Source: Acetofilamentum sp. (lineage in GTDB: Bacteria > Bacteroidota > Bacteroidia > Bacteroidales > JAFGUD01). Taken from it: a DNA stretch of 6,486 bases. The notes below the pieces were generated by a model. It searched no databases. It worked only from the letters and a program-made list of their open reading frames with translations, and was not told the DNA's origin. Positions 1-5,670 of the stretch are shown piece by piece (within the stretch, counting starts at the first letter, position 1; every line of letters begins with the position of its first letter). Position numbers and translations under genes: made by a program. The stretch is taken from positions 1-6,486 of the forward strand of contig DYKL01000205.1 of NCBI GenBank assembly GCA_020722645.1, written 5' to 3'.

Positions 1-120
1 ACCCTACCCTTGCATTTTTTGTAAACAGATATTGAAAACCATAAATTATTTTTAAGACTAATTGCAGAAAAAATTTTTAATTAACAATCAGAATATCAGC
101 TAATAAAAATTTTGCAAAAA

Positions 121-128
121 TATATTTG
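121..128 (+). promoter_or_regulatory. Candidate Bacteroidetes -7 promoter box for the operon
   Basis: The sequence TATATTTG matches the Bacteroidetes -7 consensus TAnnTTTG exactly. It would place transcription initiation near base 135, shortly before the first possible ATG at 145. No convincing TTTG -33 box sits at the expected distance upstream, so this is a partial match in AT-rich DNA. The overlapping stretch at 115-128 (CAAAAATATATTTG) is nearly palindromic (12 of 14 bases agree with its reverse complement), so it could be an operator for the TetR protein encoded next. That last point is inference only. Bases 1-114 otherwise show no gene. Confidence 0.4.
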
Positions 129-144
129 TTAAAAAATTTGCTAT

Positions 145-777
145 ATGAAAAATATTTATCCTATCTTTGACCACACGTTTAGTCAAAAAATGCCAAAAAC
201 TGAAGAACAATACAAAGAAATCAGAAAAGAACGAAAAGAGCAGATAAAAGACGTTGCATTACAGCTCTTTGCAGATAATGGTTTTCATAACACATCAATA
301 CAAAAAATAGCTCAAAAAGCTTCTATTTCAAAAGGGTTGATTTATAATTATTTCGAAAGTAAAGAAGAACTATTACAAGAAATTGTAGAAGATTTTGTAA
401 AAAATTCATATCAGGATTTTGACCCAAACAATGACGGTTTTTTAACTGATGATGAGTTTTATTTTTTCATTGAAAAAAGTTTTGAAACAGTTAAATCAAA
501 TCCTGTTCATTGGAAGCTTTTTATGGCTCTTAGTTTGCAACCGGCAGTAACTGAGTTTCTTATGAAAAGCACAAATGATTATGCAGTAAGAGTTTCCAAA
601 ACAATTTATGATTTTTTTGAAAGGAAAAAATGCAAAAACACTACCGAAGAAATTATGTTTTTTACGTCTTTGCTCAAAGGAACTATTGTTCAATTCATCT
701 CTATGCCTGAAATTTTTCCTATTGATTTATTGAAAAATAAAATAATAGACTTTTATAAAACAAAATTTAATACTTAA
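145..777 (+). CDS. TetR/AcrR-family transcriptional regulator with EF-hand-like loop
   Basis: This is a 210-residue DNA-binding regulator of the TetR type. The N-terminal domain is clear: a first helix with RKEQIKDVALQLFADNGF, then a helix-turn-helix at about residues 50-69 (TSIQKIAQKASISKGLIYNYF), followed by the usual FESKEELL. The ligand/dimer domain is divergent, as is normal. Residues 93-104 (DPNNDGFLTDDE) match the EF-hand pattern DxNxDGxLxxxE and lie between two helix-like stretches, which suggests metal binding. The chosen start is the first ATG; an internal ATG at base 190 (MPKTEEQYKEIRKERKEQI) gives a start more typical of the family and may be the true one. The gene heads the operon and ends 5 bases before the LolA-like gene, so it probably controls its own transport operon. 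The family role is secure; effector and operator are unknown. Confidence 0.9.
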   Translation: MKNIYPIFDHTFSQKMPKTEEQYKEIRKERKEQIKDVALQLFADNGFHNTSIQKIAQKASISKGLIYNYFESKEELLQEIVEDFVKNSYQDFDPNNDGFLTDDEFYFFIEKSFETVKSNPVHWKLFMALSLQPAVTEFLMKSTNDYAVRVSKTIYDFFERKKCKNTTEEIMFFTSLLKGTIVQFISMPEIFPIDLLKNKIIDFYKTKFNT

Positions 778-782
778 ATATT

Positions 783-1547
783 ATGAAAAAAATTGTTTTT
801 ACACTCATGGTTTTAATTTTTACTTCGATATTTAGTTTTTCTCAAAATGCTGATGAAATAATTAAAAAAGCTTATGAAAAAACCGAAGGAAACTCTCAAT
901 ATGCTGAAATGACAATGCAAATAGTAAGACCAAGATGGCAAAAAGAAATTAGCATAACTTTTTGCAGTTTGGGTACTGATTATTCTATGGTTCTTATTAC
1001 AAACCCATCAAAAGACAAGGGACAAACATACCTGATGGTTGAAAAAGAGATGTGGATGTGGAATCCGACAATAAGCCGTATTGTAAAGCTTGGACCTTCA
1101 ATGATGTCGCAGGGGTGGATGAATTCCGATTATTCTAACGAAGAACTATTAAACGGCGGTTCAATAATTGACGATTACGATAAAAAAATAACAGGCGAAG
1201 AAACTGTTTCCGGCAAAAATTGTTATGTTATTGAACTAACACCAAAAACAGGAACCACAATTATCTGGGGAAAACAAATTCTATGGATTACAAAAGATTC
1301 TAATATGATTTTGAAAACTGAATATTATGATGATGACGATTTTCTTGTTAAAACACACATTGCTTCTGATATTAAAATGATGGACGGCAGAGAAATCCCT
1401 ACAAAATTTGAAATTATTCCCGAAGATACTCCAAACAATAAAACAGTCGTAATTATGAACAATATAAATTTCGACATTAAAGTAGATAAAAGTTTTTTCA
1501 ATCAACAAAATATGCAAAAAGGAATGTCTTTAGAATTTCCAAAATAA
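783..1547 (+). CDS. LolA-like outer membrane lipoprotein-sorting protein (periplasmic carrier)
   Basis: This is a 254-residue exported protein. A signal peptide is evident: MKK, a hydrophobic core at about residues 4-17, and a likely signal peptidase I cleavage after SFS (S20, with Gln at +1), a common Bacteroidetes arrangement. There is no lipobox cysteine, so a soluble periplasmic protein is expected. The mature part has features of the family annotated as outer membrane lipoprotein-sorting protein (LolA_like, PF17131): a 'KDKGQTYLMVEKEMWMWNPTISRIVKLGPS' type segment around residues 78-107, followed by MNSDYSNEEL near 113-122. Such proteins adopt the half-open beta-barrel fold of LolA/LolB and shield lipid or acyl chains. 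It lies 5 bases after the regulator and 21 bases before a permease remnant, which supports co-transcription with the ABC genes. It is likely the carrier that accepts substrate from the transporter; it is probably not the housekeeping LolA. The substrate is unknown. Confidence 0.8.
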   Translation: MKKIVFTLMVLIFTSIFSFSQNADEIIKKAYEKTEGNSQYAEMTMQIVRPRWQKEISITFCSLGTDYSMVLITNPSKDKGQTYLMVEKEMWMWNPTISRIVKLGPSMMSQGWMNSDYSNEELLNGGSIIDDYDKKITGEETVSGKNCYVIELTPKTGTTIIWGKQILWITKDSNMILKTEYYDDDDFLVKTHIASDIKMMDGREIPTKFEIIPEDTPNNKTVVIMNNINFDIKVDKSFFNQQNMQKGMSLEFPK

Positions 1548-1568
1548 TCCGTTGAATAACATCACGAT

Positions 1569-2085
1569 ATGAAAGAAATCATCAAAATATCATGGAGAAA
1601 TTTGTGGAGAAATAAACGTAGAACTATAATTACAATTTCATCAATTTTCTTTGCATTTTTTTATGCAATTTTAATGCGTTCATTTCAAATCGGAACCTAT
1701 AATGTGTTAATAGACAATACTGTTTCTCAATTTTCCGGTCATTTGCAAATACAGGATAAATCTTATTTTGATGAACAAACAATTGATTATGCAATTCCGT
1801 TTACTGATGATTTTAAAAATATATGAGTACTGTCTAAAAAGTATAAACAATTTAGCTAAACAAACACAAATAGCTGATTATCAATAGTATAATAAATTTT
1901 TAAAAAATAACATTATTTCCTAATAATCAATGCATTAACTTTATGAACTCTATAGACTAAACTCATTTATAGATACTTTTGTTCTTAAGCAAGTATTTGT
2001 TGTGCTTTTTATTGTTTTCATAGTTCTGATATATGCAATTATTAAGATTAGAAAATTATAAGTTATAACAGCTTTAAGAACATAA
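1569..2085 (+). pseudogene. FtsX/LolCE-type permease remnant, internally deleted
   Basis: This is a broken paralogue of the intact permease that follows it. Bases 1569-1823 encode 85 residues, about 70% identical by eye to the first 85 residues of the 2120-3580 protein (shared WRNLWRNKRRT, ITISSIFFA, GHLQIQD, IPFTD), then stop at TGA. Bases 1972-2085 encode, in another frame, a match to the intact protein's last 37 residues: same length, 21 identities (YAxIKIRKL visible), but with one in-frame TAA where the intact copy has Lys. Weaker similarity reaches back to about 1927 (TCAATG encoding Ser-Met). About 350 internal codons are missing. In their place, 1827-1926 is AT-rich sequence I cannot match; it begins ACTGTCTAAAAAGT, which looks like some IS ends, but no partner end is present. 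Tandem duplication followed by deletion and decay is the simplest history. A short 85-residue one-helix peptide could still be made. Confidence 0.88.
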
Positions 2086-2119
2086 ATCTCTGATTTACTA
2101 ACAAATATAAACTTTTTTA

Positions 2120-3580
2120 ATGAAAGAATATTTTTTAATAGCTTGGCGAAATTTGTGGAGAAACAAACGCAGAACTTTAATCACAATTTCTTCGATATTT
2201 TTCGCTGTGTTTTTTTCAATTATTATGCGTTCATTTCAATTGGGAACATATTCACACATGATTGATAATATGGTTACTCAATTTACCGGTCATTTACAAA
2301 TACAGGATATTGAATATGAAGACAATCAGATGATTGATTATTCAATTCCTTTCACAGATACAATTATTGACATTCTCGAAAAAAATAAAAATGTAGAATT
2401 CTACTTTCCAAGGATACAAACAGGAGCATTAGCTTCATCAGGAAAAAATTCAAAATTTGCAATTATAATGGGAGTTGATTATCTGAAAGAAAATGAACTG
2501 ATGAATTTTAAAAGGAATATTGCACAATTTTATATTGATAGTATCGCATTAAATAACATTAAACAAAATATTGATTTACATAATTATAACGTTTTGAAAA
2601 AATTTAAAAATAAAGTTTTTTCAAACAAAGAAGATTTAAGGGAAGAATTACATTCAGTCGGTTTTGATACAGTAAATTTTGTTCAAATTGTATATCAATT
2701 CACAAAACTACCTGAATTAATATATGATGAATCAACAAACGATATAATAATCGGTTATAAATTAGCACAATATTTAGAACTAAATATCGGCGACAGCATA
2801 ATTTTAATAGGACAAGGTTTTAGAGGGGCTTCTGCTGCGGGGAAATACAAAATTTCCGGTTTTTTGAATTTTCCGGCAGATGGCTTTAACGACAGGTTTA
2901 TTTATATGCCTTTAAAAACATCACAACTATTTTTATCGGCTTATGAAACTAATTATAGTAATGACACAACTTTTTTTGTAAATTACTTAGCCGTAAACAC
3001 TACACATCAGGCAAGCGTCAGAGAAAGCGACTATAAAAAAATTGTACAGGTAAAAACTGAACTTCAGCAAGAAATAAAAAACGAACTTATAACAGTTGTT
3101 GATTGGCATACTTTGAATAAAGATTTAATTCAGGGAATTGAAATGGATAACGAAAGTGGAAAAATTATGATTTTTGTTTTGTACCTGATAATTGCCTTTG
3201 GTGTATTGGGGACTGTTATGATGATGATAGCTGAACGTAAAAAAGAATTTGGAATGATGATGGCAATTGGTATGAAAAGAAAAGTACTTTCTTTAATTGT
3301 TTCGATTGAGATATTTTTTATGGGGCTTATTGCTGTATTGTCTGGAATTATTGTAACAGCACCGATAATATGGTTTGGACACAAATATCCGTTCAGATTG
3401 CGAGGACATGCAGCAGAATCAATGGATATGTACAACATTGAACCGGTTTTATCACTGCAAAGTTTCGATACATACATTTTGTCTCAATTGCTTGTAGTTG
3501 TTGTAATTGTAGCTTTTGTTCTTGTTTATGCTATGATTAAAATCAGAAAATTAAAAATTATAAACGCTTTGAAATCATAA
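2120..3580 (+). CDS. ABC transporter permease, FtsX/LolCE (MacB-like) family
   Basis: This 486-residue inner-membrane protein has the four-helix layout of LolC/LolE/MacB permeases. The N-terminus has WRNLWRNKRR and a first membrane helix at about 19-36. A large periplasmic domain (MacB_PCD-like) spans about 40-345. The FtsX domain (PF02687) then holds helices near 348-370, 390-418 and 456-473. The coupling segment ERKKEFGMMMAIGMKRK (about 372-388) matches the part of this family that contacts the ATPase. The motif GQGFRGASAAGKY (231-243) is typical of a Bacteroidetes subgroup. LolC and LolE are about 400 residues; the extra length lies mostly at about 129-205, before the NDIIIGYKLA segment. 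It begins 34 bases after the remnant of its own paralogue. With the second permease and the ATPase it should form a LolCDE-like complex. The family is certain; lipoprotein as substrate is inferred from the LolA-like neighbour. Confidence 0.93.
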   Translation: MKEYFLIAWRNLWRNKRRTLITISSIFFAVFFSIIMRSFQLGTYSHMIDNMVTQFTGHLQIQDIEYEDNQMIDYSIPFTDTIIDILEKNKNVEFYFPRIQTGALASSGKNSKFAIIMGVDYLKENELMNFKRNIAQFYIDSIALNNIKQNIDLHNYNVLKKFKNKVFSNKEDLREELHSVGFDTVNFVQIVYQFTKLPELIYDESTNDIIIGYKLAQYLELNIGDSIILIGQGFRGASAAGKYKISGFLNFPADGFNDRFIYMPLKTSQLFLSAYETNYSNDTTFFVNYLAVNTTHQASVRESDYKKIVQVKTELQQEIKNELITVVDWHTLNKDLIQGIEMDNESGKIMIFVLYLIIAFGVLGTVMMMIAERKKEFGMMMAIGMKRKVLSLIVSIEIFFMGLIAVLSGIIVTAPIIWFGHKYPFRLRGHAAESMDMYNIEPVLSLQSFDTYILSQLLVVVVIVAFVLVYAMIKIRKLKIINALKS

Positions 3581-3598
3581 AACAAACTATCTTTTGCT

Positions 3599-3630
3599 TT
3601 TTCGGATTTATAATCATTATTGTCCGAAAC
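3599..3630 (+). repeat. Left terminal inverted repeat of the 371-bp element
   Basis: This arm reads TTTTCGGATT at its outer edge and TTGTCCGAAAC at its inner edge. Its reverse complement matches 3938-3969 at 27 of 32 bases. The arm is itself palindromic: TTTCGGA (3600-3606) pairs with TCCGAAA (3623-3629) across a 16-base spacer. It begins 18 bases after the stop codon of the upstream permease, so in RNA it could fold just downstream of that gene. No U-run follows, so it is not a standard intrinsic terminator. Confidence 0.7.
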
Positions 3631-3747
3631 CTTATTTAGTGATTTGATAACTATGATTAAATCATATTAAAAAGTTCATAAAAATGACTACAGTGCAAAA
3701 ACAAATGTCCATAGTCCTGCTGGAAGCAACTTGTTTGGATTATAAGT

Positions 3748-3769
3748 AATGTGACTATAAAATCACATT
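3748..3769. other. Perfect 7-bp stem-loop inside the 371-bp element
   Basis: AATGTGA (3748-3754) and TCACATT (3763-3769) form a perfect stem around the 8-base loop CTATAAAA. It resembles an operator half-site pair or a small RNA hairpin. It has no adjacent T-run, so it is not a terminator. Function is unknown. Confidence 0.4.
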
Positions 3770-3937
3770 GTTCAATTAATTGCTCTTTGTTAATGTAATA
3801 CTGACAATCAACTTTCAATTCAACAAGATATTTCCAATAAGACTGTCTGAGTTAAAAAAGACACTGAATATCTCACAAAAGACAATTTGTCTTAGTAATT
3901 GGTCTTCTTATAAAGATTTTATATAATAACTCATTCT

Positions 3938-3969
3938 GTTTCGGACAACAATGTTTCATAATCCGAAAA
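3938..3969 (-). repeat. Right terminal inverted repeat of the 371-bp element
   Basis: This arm is the inverted partner of 3599-3630 (27 of 32 positions). It also carries TTTCGGA (3939-3945) and TCCGAAA (3962-3968) as an internal palindrome with the same 16-base spacing. A third copy of the TTCGGATT core lies just outside at 3996-4003, within a 15-base match (13 of 15) to 3601-3615. It forms an 8-bp inverted repeat with AATCCGAA at 3960-3967. Confidence 0.7.
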
Positions 3970-4061
3970 CATTACAAATTAATAAATTAGGTAAATTCGG
4001 ATTAAAAATCAAAATTAACTGTACAATAAGCTTTCAACATTATGACTATATACACTTAACA

Positions 4062-4079
4062 AACTTTATAAACTTTATA
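4062..4079 (+). repeat. Two tandem copies of AACTTTATA before permease 2
   Basis: The 9-base unit AACTTTATA occurs twice in direct succession at 4062-4070 and 4071-4079, followed by a partial third (ACTTATG) that includes the ATG at 4084. The copies occupy the position where the ribosome or a regulator would bind. Between the element's right end (3969) and this ATG I find no TAnnTTTG promoter box on the + strand. The repeat could also be simple AT-rich drift. Confidence 0.45.
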
Positions 4080-4083
4080 ACTT

Positions 4084-5511
4084 ATGCTACTTTCATTATC
4101 TTGGAAAAATATTTGGCGAAAACCTTCACGCTCGTTAGTCCTAATTGCTGCAATTGCAATAGGTTTAGCAGGCGGTGTTTTCACAATTGCTTTAGCTGAC
4201 GGTATGTTAAAGCAACGAAATGAGGAAGTTATCAAACAACAATATTCACATTTGCAACTTCATCATAAAGAATTTTATGACAATCCTAAAATTAAAGACA
4301 GTATTTCAAATTCAACAGAAGTAATTTCATATTTACTTGATAGAGAAGACATTGTTGCATTAACAAGCAGAATAAAATTTTTAGGTATTGCTAATTCTTC
4401 TCGTTCGACACAAGGTTTAATGATTAACGGCATAAATCCCGAAGACGAAAAAAAAGTTACATCTGTTTACGAATGCCTTATTGACAGTTCTAGTGTATAT
4501 TTGTCCGAACAAAGCCAAAATGAAATTATCATAAGTACAAAAATAGCTCAAAATTTAATGCTTGTTTTTTATCAGTATAACGAAAAATGTAAAAATGAAC
4601 TTATAGAAATTAAATTTGACCCCGCAATTTTAGAGAAATTAGAACCGATAATAGACATTTTGATACGGTCAAAAGCATCTTTTAAAGATTCTCTAAGAAC
4701 CTATTTAAGCTCCGAAGAATATGAAAAATATGCGGAAATTATAACAGAACAATCAAGCCAGTATAGTTTGAATAAAAAAATTATTATTAGATTTAATGAT
4801 ATTGACGGCAATTTGGTAGATGAAGCCTTTAAAGTTGTCGGAATATACAAAACAAGCGACGCAATGTTCGATAATATGAACGTTTTTGTCAACAAAAAAT
4901 ATATTGCCGGATTGTTAAATGTCCCATATAACACTTCAACTGAAATTGCAGTCATTACAAATGATTTAAAAACTGCGAAAAAGACTACATCAGAAGTAAA
5001 AGTTAAATATAAAAATCTTTTAGTTGAAAGTTATTTTGATTTAGACCCGATGTCTGTTTGGCAGAATGAATTTATAACAATTTTTTATAACATAATTGTT
5101 GCATTTATTCTTTTTGCTCTGTCTTTTGGCATTATAAACACGGTTCTGATGTCAGTAATGGAACGAACAAAAGAGCTTGGAATGGTTATGTCAATAGGAA
5201 TGAAAAAAAGTAAGGTTTTTTTGATGATAATGTATGAAAGTGTTATGATTTCATTGACAGGTGGAGTAATTGGAATGCTTATCGGAGCATTTGTGAGTAT
5301 TTATTTTGGTAAAAACGGTATTGATATTTCAATGTATTCAGATGCAATGGAATCTTTTGGAATGGACACAGTAATGTATCCAAACTTAGAACTCGATTTT
5401 TTCATAGGAATTACAATACTCGTAGTTATTACCGGCATATTATCGGCAGTATATCCTGCAAAACGCGCTTTAAAATTAAATCCTTCTGAAGCTTTAAGAA
5501 GCGATGCATAA
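4084..5511 (+). CDS. ABC transporter permease, FtsX/LolCE (MacB-like) family, second subunit
   Basis: This 475-residue inner-membrane permease is of the same fold as the upstream one but clearly divergent, so it is likely the heterodimer partner (as LolC is to LolE). It starts MLLSLSWKNIWRKPSRS with a first membrane helix at about 17-39. The periplasmic domain spans about 40-325. Helices follow near 331-357, 378-408 and 440-459, and the protein ends YPAKRALKLNPSEALR, a typical family C-terminus. The coupling segment ERTKELGMVMSIGMKKSKV (about 360-378) should dock on the ATPase. A charged, probably helical insert at about 161-231 splits the turn between IIISTKIAQNL and IIIRFNDIDGNLVDEAFKVVGI; most relatives have only a few residues there. 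It is separated from permease 1 by 503 bases and from the ATPase by 159 bases. Confidence 0.93.
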   Translation: MLLSLSWKNIWRKPSRSLVLIAAIAIGLAGGVFTIALADGMLKQRNEEVIKQQYSHLQLHHKEFYDNPKIKDSISNSTEVISYLLDREDIVALTSRIKFLGIANSSRSTQGLMINGINPEDEKKVTSVYECLIDSSSVYLSEQSQNEIIISTKIAQNLMLVFYQYNEKCKNELIEIKFDPAILEKLEPIIDILIRSKASFKDSLRTYLSSEEYEKYAEIITEQSSQYSLNKKIIIRFNDIDGNLVDEAFKVVGIYKTSDAMFDNMNVFVNKKYIAGLLNVPYNTSTEIAVITNDLKTAKKTTSEVKVKYKNLLVESYFDLDPMSVWQNEFITIFYNIIVAFILFALSFGIINTVLMSVMERTKELGMVMSIGMKKSKVFLMIMYESVMISLTGGVIGMLIGAFVSIYFGKNGIDISMYSDAMESFGMDTVMYPNLELDFFIGITILVVITGILSAVYPAKRALKLNPSEALRSDA

Positions 5512-5524
5512 TCAAATTCAGATA

Positions 5525-5626
5525 TTGGTTTAAACCTGTTGCTTTTTTCGGTGGGGACACCGACAAAAGCGTGTATTAAAGATATTTCAGGCGTCCATAC
5601 CTAAAATTTCAAGGGTTTTAAACCAA
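5525..5626 (+). promoter_or_regulatory. Structured leader: outer inverted repeat enclosing a hairpin
   Basis: TTGGTTTAAA (5525-5534) and TTTAAACCAA (5617-5626) are perfect 10-bp inverted arms. They enclose the strong hairpin at 5541-5570. The arm at 5525-5536 also contains the self-complementary GGTTTAAACC. The right arm overlaps the left arm of a second inverted repeat (5611-5664) over 5617-5622, so the two pairings exclude each other in RNA. This layout could be a switch ahead of the ATPase gene or part of a palindromic repeat element. No known riboswitch family is recognised. Confidence 0.45.
5541..5570 (+). other. Strong 13-bp stem-loop with GGGA loop
   Basis: GCTTTTTTCGGTG (5541-5553) pairs with CACCGACAAAAGC (5558-5570), with one T-C mismatch, around the loop GGGA, which fits the stable GNRA tetraloop pattern. 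It is far more GC-rich than its surroundings. No T-run follows on either strand, so it is not an intrinsic terminator. It lies 30 bases after the permease 2 stop codon and 100 bases before the ATPase start. It may be an RNA structural element, an mRNA-stability hairpin, or the core of a dispersed REP-like repeat. Confidence 0.65.
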
Positions 5627-5664
5627 GCCCCAAATTCAAAAATTTACAATAATTTAAAACCCTT
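5611..5664 (+). promoter_or_regulatory. 12-bp perfect inverted repeat next to the ATPase start codon
   Basis: AAGGGTTTTAAA (5611-5622) and TTTAAAACCCTT (5653-5664) are perfect 12-bp inverted arms with a 30-base loop. The right arm ends six bases before the ATG at 5671, so a folded RNA would hide part of the ribosome landing site. As DNA it could equally be an operator. No -7 promoter box of the TAnnTTTG type is visible between 5512 and 5670. Confidence 0.5.
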
Positions 5665-5670
5665 ATAAAA

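Larger units (their letters stand above)
3599..3969. mobile_element. Non-coding 371-bp MITE-like element with inverted ends
   Basis: The gap between the two permease genes holds a segment bounded by 32-bp inverted repeats (3599-3630 and 3938-3969) that agree at 27 of 32 positions. Inside are several short perfect hairpins: 3652-3666 (7-bp arms), 3748-3769 (7-bp arms AATGTGA/TCACATT) and 3879-3893 (AAGACAA/TTGTCTT). I see no ORF of useful length, and no transposase remnant. Size, inverted ends and lack of coding capacity resemble a miniature inverted-repeat element or a relic of an insertion sequence. No convincing target-site duplication flanks it, so mobility is inference. It interrupts an otherwise compact operon. 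An alternative is a structured regulatory region with palindromic protein-binding sites at each end. Confidence 0.5.

Noticed and set aside
3130..3477. 115-codon minus-strand ORF inside permease 1
   Set aside because: It lies antisense to the conserved FtsX domain and is explained by the codon pattern of the real gene.
3684..3749. Short ATG frame (MTTVQKQMSIVLLEATCLDYK) inside the 371-bp element
   Set aside because: It has only 21 codons, no recognised similarity and no upstream signal, so it is not evidence of a transposase remnant.
3599..3969. CRISPR array or direct-repeat array
   Set aside because: The repeats are two inverted, palindromic ends with no regular spacing or spacers, and no cas genes are present.
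3951..4199. 82-codon + strand ORF overlapping the start of permease 2
   Set aside because: It begins inside the right inverted repeat, runs through non-coding AT-rich DNA, and its end overlaps the clearly coding permease N-terminus in another frame. The translation has no family features.
5541..5570. Intrinsic terminator after permease 2
   Set aside because: The stem is strong enough, but no T-run follows on either strand.
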